Positions 18,690 through 27,302 of a stretch of DNA of 64,000 nt are shown in pieces. The notes under the pieces were generated by a model, which saw only the letters and a list, made by a program, of their open reading frames with translations, did not search any database and had not been told where the DNA came from. The translations under genes and the position numbers were made by a program. Every line of letters begins with the position of its first letter. The stretch's first letter is position 1. The DNA lies in assembly GCA_945890485.1 (NCBI GenBank), contig CAMDCN010000004.1, forward strand, positions 1 through 64,000, written 5' to 3'. Source of the DNA: Candidatus Sulfopaludibacter sp. SbA3. GTDB lineage: Bacteria; Acidobacteriota; Terriglobia; Bryobacterales; Bryobacteraceae.

Positions 18690-19082
18690 TTAGGTTATCC
18701 CAAATACACCGTGATATTCAGCGGGGAGCCGGGCGGGCCGGAGATCTTTGCTGAGAAAGAGGTGACGGGTGGAGCCTTCGCCGAGCTTCTTGTCGCCCCG
18801 CCAGAAGGTGTAGCCGAACTCGATGCCGCGGGGGGTGGCTTTGTCGACGCGGGTTTCGATTTCGACCTCATCGTCGTAAAGCGCGGGCGCGAGGTAGCGG
18901 CAGTTCGCTTCAATCACCGCCATGAAGAAACCGGCCGATTCGAGTTCCTTGTACGGCAGACCGGCCGCGCGAGCGAACTCGACGCGGCCGACTTCCATCC
19001 AGACGACATAGTTGGCGTGGTACACGACGCCCATTTGATCCGTTTCCGCGTAACGGACGCGGATCTTCGCGCGATGGGTCAT
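18690..19082 (-). CDS. Acyl-CoA thioesterase (YbgC/FadM, hot-dog fold)
   Basis: A 130-residue single hot-dog domain of the 4HBT type. The start MTHRAKIRVRYAETDQMGVVYHANYVVWMEVGR is diagnostic, with the catalytic Asp of ETDQMG (D14). ATG 19082 was chosen because the longer open frame upstream is shadow over dps. Family members hydrolyse acyl-CoA thioesters in the cytosol. The gene begins 17 bases after the Dps stop on the same strand and is followed closely by the Gfo/Idh/MocA gene, so the three may form one transcript. Confidence 0.9.
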   Translation of the reverse strand: MTHRAKIRVRYAETDQMGVVYHANYVVWMEVGRVEFARAAGLPYKELESAGFFMAVIEANCRYLAPALYDDEVEIETRVDKATPRGIEFGYTFWRGDKKLGEGSTRHLFLSKDLRPARLPAEYHGVFGIT

Positions 19083-19098
19083 TGTTGATCCAAGAGGT

Positions 19099-19605
19099 CT
19101 AGCCGAGGTGCGCTTCAAGGAACCAGAGGTCCTTGTCGACGGCGCGGGAGATGCCCGTGAACAGGTCCGACGTACCGGCGTCGCCGGCTTTGCCCGTGGA
19201 TTCGATGGCGGCGCGGACGAGGGCACCGTAAGCCGAGACGCGCTCGACGAGAGCCTTCAGGTGATCTTTGCCGTCCTGTATATCGGCCGGGTATTCGGCG
19301 ATCTGCGAGGCGGAGGCAGCGCTGCGGACGGTGCCGGGGGCGATACCGCCGAGTTGAACGGCGCGCTCGGCGAGGTCGTCGGCCTGCTCGTCGAGATGGT
19401 CGACGATTTCGTCGAAAAGCTCGTGGAGGGCGATAAAGTTAGGGCCCTTCACGTTCCAGTGGGCGTGCTTCACCTGGCTGCGGAGGTCATTCGCGTCCGC
19501 CAAGCGCGCATTCAGGATCGCGACGACTTCTTCGCGGATGGATTTCGAGAGGTCGTTGGCCGTCGGCAGCAGAGACGAGCCTTTGGTCTTTTCTTTTTTT
19601 GCCAT
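19099..19605 (-). CDS. dps: Dps-family ferritin-like DNA-protection protein
   Basis: A 168-residue four-helix-bundle protein of the Dps family that oxidises Fe(II) with peroxide, stores iron and shields DNA. The inter-subunit ferroxidase motif is present as KHAHWNVKGPNF followed by LHELFDEIVDHLDEQADDLAERAVQLGG, giving the His, Asp and Glu ligands. The N-terminus (MAKKEKTKGSS) is lysine-rich, as in Dps proteins that bind DNA through their tails. ATG 19605 is preferred over an upstream in-frame ATG, since it gives the normal length and has AGGGGT just before it. It is divergent from the MoaD-MoaE gene by about 57 bases. Confidence 0.92.
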   Translation of the reverse strand: MAKKEKTKGSSLLPTANDLSKSIREEVVAILNARLADANDLRSQVKHAHWNVKGPNFIALHELFDEIVDHLDEQADDLAERAVQLGGIAPGTVRSAASASQIAEYPADIQDGKDHLKALVERVSAYGALVRAAIESTGKAGDAGTSDLFTGISRAVDKDLWFLEAHLG

Positions 19606-19662
19606 ACCCCTAGGATGCGCTGGAACCGAAGAAAGATACAACCCGTCTGTTACCATGACAAC

Positions 19663-20379
19663 GTGCGCGTCCAAGTCTTATTTTTCGGCCTTTTGCGAGA
19701 CATCGCAGGGCGATCTGAAACCACGCTCGAACTGCCGGCGGGAGCTACCGCGGGAACGGTCTTTGACCATTTTGCAGGGCAATTTCCTTCTCTGTTAGAG
19801 ATGAAGCGGAGCGTGATGCTGGCACGCAACGAGGAGTTTACGGCTGAAGGCACACCTTTGGCGGACGGGGACGTTGTAGCGTTGCTCCCGCCGGTTAGTG
19901 GCGGCAGTGGACCGTGGATCCATCAAATTGTGACGGAGCCGCTGGGGAATTTCTATGGGCTCACACGAGAGCCGATTGACGTCGCGGCGCTGGCGCGCCA
20001 GTTGCTGCAGCCTCGGGATGGCGCCTTCGTGAACTTCGAAGGGGTGGTGCGCGATAACACCAAGGGCCGGGCTACGAAATACCTGGACTACGAGTGCTAT
20101 GAGGCCATGGCGATCAAGCTGATGGCGCAGATTGGCGATGAGATCACGGCGGCGCATCCGATTTCGCGAATTGCATTGGTACACCGGCTGGGGCGCATGG
20201 AGATTGGCGAGACGAGCGTGGCGGTGATCGCCTTCTCGCCGCACCGGAAACCGGCGTTTGATGCCGCGCTCGAAGGCATCAACAAGTTGAAGAAGCTGGT
20301 TCCCATCTGGAAAAAAGAGCACTTCGTGGATGGAGAGGTTTGGGTGGACGGCGAATGGGACGAATCGTTGACACGCTGA
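19663..20379 (+). CDS. MoaD-MoaE fusion (molybdopterin synthase, both subunits)
   Basis: A 238-residue fusion. Residues 1-83 are a MoaD ubiquitin-like sulfur carrier (VRVQVLFFGLLRDIAGRSE, ending ALLPPVSGG). Residues about 88-238 are MoaE, the catalytic subunit that inserts sulfur into precursor Z: GAFVNFEGVVRDNTKGR, YLDYECYEAMA, RLGRMEIGETSVAV and PIWKKEHFVDGEVW with the active-site lysines. The start is the GTG at 19663, the only codon giving a clean MoaD N-terminus. The sulfur-carrying Gly-Gly is internal rather than terminal, so maturation probably needs proteolysis after GG, as reported for mycobacterial MoaX. The VWA gene starts 25 bases before the stop. Confidence 0.9.
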   Translation: MRVQVLFFGLLRDIAGRSETTLELPAGATAGTVFDHFAGQFPSLLEMKRSVMLARNEEFTAEGTPLADGDVVALLPPVSGGSGPWIHQIVTEPLGNFYGLTREPIDVAALARQLLQPRDGAFVNFEGVVRDNTKGRATKYLDYECYEAMAIKLMAQIGDEITAAHPISRIALVHRLGRMEIGETSVAVIAFSPHRKPAFDAALEGINKLKKLVPIWKKEHFVDGEVWVDGEWDESLTR

Positions 20380-21263
20380 GCCGGAGAACGCTGTTAACGT
20401 TGCCATTGGCGGCGGCGGCGCAGGAGATCGTGTTCAAGGCCGACGTCAACTTGGTGCGTCTGCTGGTGACCGTCAAGAACCCGGCCGGGGAGTTGGTGGG
20501 TGGTTTGGAGCAGGGCGATTTCCGGGTGACGGACAATGGGGCGCCGCAGACGATTTCGCTGTTTGAACGGCGAACGGCACAGCCGCTTTCGGTGGCGTTA
20601 ACGCTGGACATCAGCGGATCGACGGCGACGAGCATTAAGTATCAAAGCGACTCGTTGCTGCGGTTTGCCAAGGCACTGTTTGCCGATGGGAACCCGGAAG
20701 ATTCGGCGGCGCTGATCACGTTCAACTGGGAGGTGGTGCGGCGGAGCGATTTCACGCGTCGGCTGAACCGGCTGGAAGGGGCCTTGCGGGGAATCAAGAG
20801 CGAGGCGGGGACATCACTTTACGACGCGATTCTGCTCTCAACAGACGAGTTGAAGCGGCGGGAAGGGCGCCGGGTGCTGGTGCTGATTACCGACGGCGGC
20901 GATACAACGAGTTCGACCGACTTCCACAAGGCGCTCGAAGCGGCGCACCAAGCCGATGCAGTGATCTATAGCATTTTGATTGTGCCGATCACGAACGACG
21001 CCGGGCGGAATGTGGGAGGCGAGAACGCCTTGACGCAGTTTTCAAACGGGACGGGAGGCCGCGTGTTCTTGCCGACCATAGGGGCGGAGCTGGACAAGGC
21101 CTTCGCTACGATTCTGCGGGACTTGCGGACCCAATATTTGGTAGGTTACTACCCCAAAGCGGTCCCTCTGACGAAGAACCGCTTCCATACGGTGAAAGTC
21201 GCTCTGACCGATCCGACCCTGACGGCGCAGACGCGGACGGGCTACTACGGGGCTGCCCTTTAG
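20355..21263 (+). CDS. VWA-domain protein of the acidobacterial type
   Basis: A 302-residue protein with an exported-looking N-terminus (RRTLLTLPLAAAAQE). A beta-rich segment common to acidobacterial VWA proteins follows (FKADVNLVRLLVTVKNPAGELV, then FRVTDNGAPQTISLFE). A von Willebrand A domain spans about 78-280 with an intact metal-ion site DISGS (DxSxS) and ITDGGDTTS. The C-terminus LVGYYPKAVPL and YRTGYYGAAL-like end is typical. Such proteins are numerous in Acidobacteria; their ligands are unknown. ATG 20355 lies inside the MoaD-MoaE gene (25-base overlap). The stop shares four bases with the convergent Gfo/Idh gene. Confidence 0.85.
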   Translation: MGRIVDTLSRRTLLTLPLAAAAQEIVFKADVNLVRLLVTVKNPAGELVGGLEQGDFRVTDNGAPQTISLFERRTAQPLSVALTLDISGSTATSIKYQSDSLLRFAKALFADGNPEDSAALITFNWEVVRRSDFTRRLNRLEGALRGIKSEAGTSLYDAILLSTDELKRREGRRVLVLITDGGDTTSSTDFHKALEAAHQADAVIYSILIVPITNDAGRNVGGENALTQFSNGTGGRVFLPTIGAELDKAFATILRDLRTQYLVGYYPKAVPLTKNRFHTVKVALTDPTLTAQTRTGYYGAAL

Positions 21264-22591
21264 ACCTCTAATTTCCAGGGGGCGCGGTACTTGGGCTTCA
21301 GGTGGGGGACGACCTCTTTCTGCTTGACCGTCCAGTTCTTCTCGTCCCAGTCGATACGGGTTTTGAACCGCATAGAGAGATTGGCGAGGATGCAAGTCGT
21401 CGAAGAGCGGACGCAGGTTTCGATCTCGCTCCGCGGGGCTTCGCGGGATTTGATGCAGGCGAGCCAGTTCTCCCAATGGGGGACGTTGGTAGGGGCCATG
21501 TCGGGGTGGGACTGGCGGTCCCAGGTTTCGGCCTTCACTTTTTCGGACTTCGGACTGTTCGGGATGAGCCAGCAGCCGCTGCGGTTGACGAGAAGAGACG
21601 CTTCCGAGCCGTGGATGAGCGTTCCGGCGCCCTGGTTGAGGCCGAAGGCTGGCAGCGGGTTCGCTGTGCGGGATTCGTAGCTCGACAGGAACTTGGGGTA
21701 CTGGAAGGTAGCGAGCATCGTGTCCGGGGTGTCGCGGGTGTCGGTGACGTAGAACTTCTCACCGAGGGCGACGATGGACGTCGGCATGATCTCGTCGAAG
21801 CACTGGTGCAACGGGTCGATGAGATGGACGCCCCAATCGGTCATGGCGCCGCCGGCGTAATCCCAGAAGTAGCGGAAGGTGGGAAAGCTGGTGACTTTGA
21901 CGCCCCATTTCACGGGGTCGAATTCGGCCTTGGGCGCGGGGCCGAGCCACATGTCCCAATTGAGGTCCGTCGGCTGTTTGCCGGTGTCGTCGGGCTTGGG
22001 GACGAAGCCCTTCTTGTCGGTCATGCCGGATTGGAACGTGTGGACGAAGGTGACCTCGCCGAGGACGCCGGACTTGACGATTTCCTTGGCCTTGAGGAAG
22101 AAACCGCCGGAGCGCTGCATGGTGCCGGCTTGGACGACGCGCTTGTACTTGCGGGCGGCTTGGACCATCTTCTGGCCCTCTTCGACGTAGACGCTGGCTG
22201 GCTTTTCCACATAGACGTCTTTGCCGGCTTTGCAGGCTTCGATCATCATGTACGCGTGCCAGTGGTCGGGAGTGGAGATGCAGACGGCGTCGAGGCTCTT
22301 GTCGGCGAGAAGTTCGCGAAAGTCGCGCTTGCCTTCGAGGGTGTAACCGCCTTTTTTCGCTGCGGCGACGGCGCGCTCGAGATGGGGCTCATAGACGTCG
22401 CAAAGTGCGGCGGGCTGGAAGCCGGGAACGCGCATGGCGAAGCCGAGGTTACCAGAGCCCATGGCGCCAAGGCCGATGAAGCCGACAGCGACTTTGTCGT
22501 TAGCGCCTTTAACGTTGCCGGTAAAGAGATTGGTGGTGAACAGAGCGGTGGCGGCCGCGGAGACTTGGCGGCGGGTGGGAGGTTTCTGCAT
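21260..22591 (-). CDS. Gfo/Idh/MocA oxidoreductase with Tat-like leader
   Basis: A 443-residue member with an N-terminal leader carrying twin arginines (PTRRQVSAAATALFTTNLF), so periplasmic export through Tat is likely. Rossmann motif VGFIGLGAMGSGN, then STPDHWHAYMMIEACKAGKDVYVEKPAS with the EKP lysine, and WDYAGGAMTDWGVHLIDPLH in the substrate domain. This layout matches the glycoside-oxidising branch common in Acidobacteria and Planctomycetes. It stands alone on the minus strand, divergent from hfq by 45 bases and convergent with the VWA gene (4-base overlap). Confidence 0.9.
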   Translation of the reverse strand: MQKPPTRRQVSAAATALFTTNLFTGNVKGANDKVAVGFIGLGAMGSGNLGFAMRVPGFQPAALCDVYEPHLERAVAAAKKGGYTLEGKRDFRELLADKSLDAVCISTPDHWHAYMMIEACKAGKDVYVEKPASVYVEEGQKMVQAARKYKRVVQAGTMQRSGGFFLKAKEIVKSGVLGEVTFVHTFQSGMTDKKGFVPKPDDTGKQPTDLNWDMWLGPAPKAEFDPVKWGVKVTSFPTFRYFWDYAGGAMTDWGVHLIDPLHQCFDEIMPTSIVALGEKFYVTDTRDTPDTMLATFQYPKFLSSYESRTANPLPAFGLNQGAGTLIHGSEASLLVNRSGCWLIPNSPKSEKVKAETWDRQSHPDMAPTNVPHWENWLACIKSREAPRSEIETCVRSSTTCILANLSMRFKTRIDWDEKNWTVKQKEVVPHLKPKYRAPWKLEV

Positions 22592-22636
22592 AGCGATTGC
22601 CTGTATTGTACGCCAGCGGGTACGATGGAGAGGCCC

Positions 22637-22867
22637 ATGGCGAAAGCAAAAACGAAAGCTCCGGACACGACCTTTAAAGAGGCCGAATACTTGCGCGAAC
22701 TGATAGCGCGGCGGCAGCCGGTGCGGGTGACGCTGGAGGACTTAACGGTGCATGAAGGAGAGGTCGAATATTTCGACCAGGGCTTCATCCGGCTCACCAC
22801 CCCCGATGGACCGAACCTGTTCATCTACAAGCACGAGATCAAATATCTATCGGAAGTTAGTCAATAG
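22637..22867 (+). CDS. hfq: Hfq-type RNA chaperone
   Basis: A 76-residue protein with the Sm fold of Hfq. After a lysine-rich lead (MAKAKTKAP) come YLRELIARRQPVRVTLEDL, then EGEVEYFDQGFIRLT (compare GQIESFDQFVILL of E. coli Hfq) and IYKHEIKYLSE, in which YKH is the Sm2 signature. Hfq hexamers bring small RNAs and mRNAs together. The N-terminal extension and the sequence between the motifs are divergent from proteobacterial Hfq. ATG 22637 has GGAG seven bases upstream; ATG 22625 is possible. A much longer open frame upstream is antisense shadow. The stop is one base before the suhB ATG, so the two are probably co-transcribed. Confidence 0.8.
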   Translation: MAKAKTKAPDTTFKEAEYLRELIARRQPVRVTLEDLTVHEGEVEYFDQGFIRLTTPDGPNLFIYKHEIKYLSEVSQ

Positions 22868-22868
22868 C

Positions 22869-23687
22869 ATGGCTGCCTATCTCGAAGCCGCGATGGAGAT
22901 TGCCCGCGAGGCGGGAGCCTTAGTGAGTAACTTTGCCGAACGGAAGATTCCGTTTGAGTTGAAGGGGGAGTTCGACTTAGTTACCGAGGCGGACCGGGCG
23001 AGCGAGGCGTTGATTGTGGAACGCTTGCAAACGCGTTTTCCAACGCACGCCATTCTGGGCGAGGAGGGGGGCGACCGGGCGGCCGAATCCGAATACCGCT
23101 GGTATGTGGACCCCGTGGACGGGACGACGAACTTCGCCCATGGATTTCCGGTTTATAACGTCACGCTGGGTTTGGAACGGGCGGGCGAGTTGATTGCGGG
23201 CGTGATCTTTGATCCGACGCGAAACGAAATGTTCGCGGCGGAGAAGGGCGGCGGGGCCTATTTGAACGGGCACCGGATTCAGGTTTCGAGGGCAGCGACC
23301 GCTGACACAGCGTTGGTCGCGACGGGGTTTCCAAGTAAGCGGCGGCACGAGAACGTCAACATCCACTTCTACTATCAAATGGCGATGGTGACGCACGGGG
23401 TGAGGCGGGCCGGGGCGGCGGCGATCGACTTAGCTTACGTGGCTTGCGGACGCCTGGATGGTTTCTGGGAGTTCGGGCTGAGCCCTTGGGATATGGCGGC
23501 CGGCATTCTGCTGATCGAGGAAGCGGGCGGGAAAGTCAGCGATATGAAGGGCGGAGCGCATACGCTCCGGAGTCCGCATATCCTGGCCGATAACGGGCTG
23601 ATCCACGCGGATGTACTGGAGCTTTTTGGCGAGGTGTTTGCGGGACGGGCGAAGTATCCCTTGCCGGAGATTCATCGGCTGCCATGA
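22869..23687 (+). CDS. suhB: Inositol monophosphatase family protein
   Basis: A 272-residue Mg-dependent phosphatase of the IMPase/SuhB family. Metal ligands are seen in VTEADRASE, ILGEEGGD, DPVDGTTNFAHGFP and the distal SPWDMAAGILLIEEAGG. Substrates in the family include inositol phosphates; SuhB additionally supports ribosomal RNA transcription in enterobacteria. The ATG follows the hfq stop by one base, and the stop overlaps the enoyl-CoA hydratase start as ATGA. The hfq-suhB-hydratase run is therefore tightly coupled. Confidence 0.93.
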   Translation: MAAYLEAAMEIAREAGALVSNFAERKIPFELKGEFDLVTEADRASEALIVERLQTRFPTHAILGEEGGDRAAESEYRWYVDPVDGTTNFAHGFPVYNVTLGLERAGELIAGVIFDPTRNEMFAAEKGGGAYLNGHRIQVSRAATADTALVATGFPSKRRHENVNIHFYYQMAMVTHGVRRAGAAAIDLAYVACGRLDGFWEFGLSPWDMAAGILLIEEAGGKVSDMKGGAHTLRSPHILADNGLIHADVLELFGEVFAGRAKYPLPEIHRLP

Positions 23688-24457
23688 GTTATTCCGCTTT
23701 GCTCTACCATGTCGAAGAGCGCGTCGCGAAGATCACCCTGCACCGTCCGGAGAAACTGAACGCGTGGACGACGGCGATGGACGCGGAGTTTCGCGCGGCG
23801 GTGGCGGCGGCGGCAGCGGACGCAGAGGTGCGGGTGATTGTGGTGACGGGCGCGGGGCGGGGGTTTTGCGCCGGGGCGGATATGAGTTTGCTCGAGTCGC
23901 TCGCGGCTTCGGGAGCGGCGGTGGATCTGCCGCGGCAGTTTCAGTTCCTGCAGGCATTGGAGAAACCGGTGATCGCGGCGATCAATGGACCGGCGGTAGG
24001 GCTGGGGCTGATCCTGACGCTGCATTGCGATTTACGTTTCGCCTCGCAGGAGGCTCGATTCGGCACGGCGTTTGCGAAGCGGGGGTTGATTGCCGAATAC
24101 GGGATGGCTTGGATGCTACCGCGATTGATAGGGCACGCGAACGCGCTGGATATCCTGCTTTCGGCTCGGATTTTTGATGCCGGAGAGGCGCTGCGGATGG
24201 GACTGGTGAACCAGGTGTTCCCTGCCCCGACGTTCCTGTTCGATGTGATGGCGTACGCACGGCAGTTAGCCACGGAGGTCTCACCGCGGTCAATCGCGGT
24301 GATGAAGCGGCAGGTGTATCAAGGCCTGACGCAGACCTTCGACGAAGCCGCGGCCGTGGCGGAGCAGGAGATGCTACTGAGCCTGCAGTCGGAGGATTTC
24401 AAAGAAGGGGTGGCGCATTTCCTTGGGAAACGGCCACCTTCATTCACCGGACGCTAG
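23684..24457 (+). CDS. Enoyl-CoA hydratase/isomerase family protein
   Basis: A 257-residue crotonase-fold protein. The oxyanion-hole segment VTGAGRGFCAGADMSLLESL and PVIAAINGPAVGLGLILTLHCDLRFAS are clear. AKRGLIAEYGMAWMLPRLIG supplies the single glutamate characteristic of many isomerase-type or promiscuous members (classical hydratases have two). Probable role: fatty-acid or aromatic-acid beta-oxidation. Its start overlaps suhB (ATGA) and its stop overlaps the convergent arsA by four bases. Confidence 0.9.
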   Translation: MSYSALLYHVEERVAKITLHRPEKLNAWTTAMDAEFRAAVAAAAADAEVRVIVVTGAGRGFCAGADMSLLESLAASGAAVDLPRQFQFLQALEKPVIAAINGPAVGLGLILTLHCDLRFASQEARFGTAFAKRGLIAEYGMAWMLPRLIGHANALDILLSARIFDAGEALRMGLVNQVFPAPTFLFDVMAYARQLATEVSPRSIAVMKRQVYQGLTQTFDEAAAVAEQEMLLSLQSEDFKEGVAHFLGKRPPSFTGR

Positions 24458-26115
24458 CGGCGTTGCTCCTGCCAGCCGATGAGGGCGACGTGGCGGGCGT
24501 GTTTGCTGCGGACCTCTTCGATGTAGACCTCTTCGCGGATGGCCTTGGCCTTGAGAACAGGATCGGTAGTTCCGGTAAGGCCGAAGCACTGGTTCACCAC
24601 CCACGCCCACGGTTCGATACCGGCGCGGCGGAGGTCCTCCTGGAGGCGGGCGGCTTCGTGGACAGGGGTCGCCTCCGGGAGCGCGACGAGGATGACGCGG
24701 GTGCAGTTGGGGTCCCGAAGGCGAGGGAGCAGTTCGCGGACCGCCTCCGGCGTGTCGCCGGCGGAGCGGGAGACTTCGCGATGGTAGGCTTCGGCAGCGT
24801 CAAGGAGCAGAAGGGTATGGCCGGTGGGGGCCGTGTCGAGAATGAGGAAGCCGTTGGTACCTTCGGCGACCTTATCGGCAAAGGCGCGGAAGACAGCGAT
24901 CTCTTCAGTGCAGGGAGAGCGAAGGTCCTCCGCGAGGAGATCGCGGCCACGCTGGTCGAGGCCGGCCCCCGCTTTCTCGAGCACTTCTGCGGAGTAGCGT
25001 TGGGTTTCGACGGCCGGGTCGATGCGGCTGACGGTAAGGCCGGGGACGGGACTGCGAACGGCGTCGGCCACGTGGGCGGCGGGATCCGTGGTGCTGAGAT
25101 GAACCTGGTGGCCGCGGACGGCGAGTTCAATGGCGATGGCGGCGGCGACGGTGGTCTTACCAACGCCACCTTTCCCCATGGTCATGACGACGCCGTGGCC
25201 TTGGCGTTCCAGAGCTTCAATGAGAGTGGTGAGGGTCTCGTCCGGCGTCCATAGGCGGCGGAGGTTGGCGAGGCCGATCAGCGGGAAGGGTTGAAGTGGG
25301 AGTTCCCAGCGCGGCAGCGCCGCCAGTTCCGGCGGGAGGCCGGAGAGGGCGGTGGCCATGCGGGCTTCGAGAGCCATGGCGGTGCGGTCATTCCGATCGG
25401 TCGCCACGAAGAGACCATTGACGGCGAGTTCGACGTGGTGGAGCCCCGCTTCGGCAAGTTCGCCGCGGGTGCGTTCGGCTTCCCGGATGGCGGAGCGTTC
25501 GGGACGAGTGACGAGAATGACGGTGGTGATGCCAGGATCGGAAAGCGCCGCCAGGCTGTCGCGATAGAGCTCTTCCTGGGCCTTGAGGCCGGCGAGAGGA
25601 CCAAGGCAAGAGGTGCCGGTCGAGTTCGTTTCGAGGAACTCGGTCCAGGCGCCGGGAAGCTGGAGGAGGCGGAGGGTGTGGCCAGTGGGCGCCGTGTCGA
25701 AGATGACGTGATCGAAATCGGCGGTGGCGGCGGGATCGGCGAGGAGTTTGGTGAACTCGTCGAACGCGGCGATCTCGACGGTACAGGCGCCGGACATTTG
25801 CTCTTCCATGCTGCGGACCGCGGCTTCAGGGAGGATCCCGCGATAGGGGCCGACCATCCGTTCACGATAAGCCGCGGCGGCGGACTCGGGATCGAGATTG
25901 ACGGCGGAGAGACCTGCCAGAACAGGACGGCGGTCGCTGCCGAGTGGGGTTTCAAGGACCTCGTCCAGGTTCGAGGCAGGGTCCGTACTGACCAGCAGCA
26001 CGCGTTTGCCCTGATCAGCGAGGGCAACGGCCACACTGCAGGCGAGCGACGTCTTGCCGACGCCGCCCTTTCCCGTGAAGAGTAGAACCCTGGTGAGCGC
26101 TTTCCAATCCCGCAT
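24454..26115 (-). CDS. arsA: ArsA, arsenite-stimulated ATPase
   Basis: A 553-residue protein with two homologous NTPase halves. Each has a deviant Walker A (GKGGVGKTS near residue 15, GKGGVGKTT near 315) and the switch motif DTAPTGHTL. The three arsenite-binding cysteines of E. coli ArsA are conserved by motif: SGACTVEIAAFDEF, SCLGPLAGL and SPCTEEIAVF. It should accept As(III) from ArsD and drive extrusion; no ArsB or Acr3 permease is present in the window. ATG 26115 shares a base with the upstream stop (TGATG), so it is translationally coupled to the arsM-arsD fusion. The stop overlaps the hydratase gene by four bases. Confidence 0.95.
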   Translation of the reverse strand: MRDWKALTRVLLFTGKGGVGKTSLACSVAVALADQGKRVLLVSTDPASNLDEVLETPLGSDRRPVLAGLSAVNLDPESAAAAYRERMVGPYRGILPEAAVRSMEEQMSGACTVEIAAFDEFTKLLADPAATADFDHVIFDTAPTGHTLRLLQLPGAWTEFLETNSTGTSCLGPLAGLKAQEELYRDSLAALSDPGITTVILVTRPERSAIREAERTRGELAEAGLHHVELAVNGLFVATDRNDRTAMALEARMATALSGLPPELAALPRWELPLQPFPLIGLANLRRLWTPDETLTTLIEALERQGHGVVMTMGKGGVGKTTVAAAIAIELAVRGHQVHLSTTDPAAHVADAVRSPVPGLTVSRIDPAVETQRYSAEVLEKAGAGLDQRGRDLLAEDLRSPCTEEIAVFRAFADKVAEGTNGFLILDTAPTGHTLLLLDAAEAYHREVSRSAGDTPEAVRELLPRLRDPNCTRVILVALPEATPVHEAARLQEDLRRAGIEPWAWVVNQCFGLTGTTDPVLKAKAIREEVYIEEVRSKHARHVALIGWQEQRR

Positions 26116-27242
26116 CAGCAACAACCTTTCGGAGCGAGGACGTTGAGTTCGACGGGGGCGTGCAGGCTGAGGCCGGCCCACTTGGCGAGCGTGAAGCGGA
26201 CCGGATACTTGCCTTGGCTGCGGACCTCGCCGTCGACGAGAATCATCGGCAAGCAGGCCGTGCCGTCAGCGGCGAGAGCAGCCTGCACCGCCGGGGCCGC
26301 GACAAAGGCCGCGGGAGCCTGTGACAGGTTGTAACGCTCGACCGTGATCCCTTGTGTTCCGAGCCAGTCGAGGTCGGCGGAGAAGCGGGCCAGGACGGGA
26401 TCGACCGAGGGGCCACAGACGCCGGAGGAGCAGCACATGGCGGGGTCGTAGACCTGGACCTTGACGCCGGAGGGCTTGCGGGCACGCACAAACATGCTCG
26501 CGAAGAGACCGTCGACGGCGCCGGGAGCGATGTCGTCGGCGGCGTAGATTCGCGTCGGCTCCAGGTCGATACCGGCGAAACCGGCGGCGGCGAGTTTGGC
26601 GCGGTAGTCATTCTCTTCGAGGGCCCCGGAGACGCAACTGGACCAGAGTTCGGAGTTCGCGCGAATGGCATCCGGCATTTCGCCGCGGACGACGATATCG
26701 GAGATCGCCCAGCGGCCGCCGGGCTTCAGCACGCGGAAGGCCTCGCGAAGAACCTGGTCTTTGTCGGCGGAGAGGTTGACGACGCAGTTGGAGATGATGA
26801 CGTCGACGGAGGAATCCGGGAGCGGGATGTGCTCGATATCACCTTTGAGGAACTCGACGTTCGTGGCGCCGGCTTTGGCTTGATTCTCGCGGGCGAGGGC
26901 CAGCATCTCGTCGGTCATGTCGAGGCCGTAAGCCTTGCCGGTGGGGCCGACGCGGCGGGCTGAGAGAAGGACGTCGATGCCGCCGCCGGAGCCGAGGTCA
27001 AGAACGACTTCGCCTGGCTTGAGTTCGGCAAGCGCGGTGGGGTTGCCGCAACCGAGGGAGGCGAGCCGGGCAGCGAGAGGGACCTCGGAGGACTCCTCTT
27101 CGGAGTATAGATTGCTGGTGATGGCGTCGGCTTCGGGGAATTCAGTGGATGCGCTGCAGCAGCCGGTGGCGCCGGACTGAACACGGAGGGCTGCGGCCGC
27201 GTAGCGTTCCTGGACGAGTTGTTTGGTTTCGCTGGCGTTCAT
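26115..27242 (-). CDS. ArsM-ArsD fusion: arsenite methyltransferase joined to arsenic metallochaperone
   Basis: A 375-residue fusion. Residues 1-258 are ArsM, which methylates As(III) with SAM: motif [13 protein letters not shown] (80-90) and the three catalytic cysteines C65 (SLGCGNP), C153 (SNCVVNLS) and C203 (SSCVSGAL). Residues 261-375 are ArsD, the chaperone that hands As(III) to Ars[17 protein letters not shown] with C270, C271 and C276, then LPMILVDGE and a terminal Cys-Cys. All key residues are kept, so both halves should be active. ATG 27242 was chosen for the ArsM N-terminus; a -10-like GATGAT ends seven bases upstream. The stop overlaps arsA (TGATG). Confidence 0.93.
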   Translation of the reverse strand: MNASETKQLVQERYAAAALRVQSGATGCCSASTEFPEADAITSNLYSEEESSEVPLAARLASLGCGNPTALAELKPGEVVLDLGSGGGIDVLLSARRVGPTGKAYGLDMTDEMLALARENQAKAGATNVEFLKGDIEHIPLPDSSVDVIISNCVVNLSADKDQVLREAFRVLKPGGRWAISDIVVRGEMPDAIRANSELWSSCVSGALEENDYRAKLAAAGFAGIDLEPTRIYAADDIAPGAVDGLFASMFVRARKPSGVKVQVYDPAMCCSSGVCGPSVDPVLARFSADLDWLGTQGITVERYNLSQAPAAFVAAPAVQAALAADGTACLPMILVDGEVRSQGKYPVRFTLAKWAGLSLHAPVELNVLAPKGCC

Positions 27243-27302
27243 ACTTCGATCATCGCAGAAATACCGAATCCAGTCAAGCGCTATTTCTGGTATTATCGAA
27301 AT
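27243..27302. promoter_or_regulatory. Divergent ars promoter region with inverted repeats
   Basis: Sixty bases separate the arsM-arsD and arsR starts. Arms 27245-27262 and 27283-27300 are inverted repeats matching at 15 of 18 positions. Reading outward, each arm ends in a -10-like hexamer followed by a start codon: TATTAT (27291-27296) six bases before the arsR ATG, and GATGAT on the minus strand seven bases before the arsM-arsD ATG. The minus strand also shows TTGACT 17 bases upstream of GATGAT. Binding of ArsR dimers to both arms is inferred. Confidence 0.6.

Noticed and set aside
21302-22636. Long upstream extension of the hfq reading frame
   Set aside because: It lies antisense to a clear Gfo/Idh/MocA gene; the Sm domain and its ribosome binding site define the short product.
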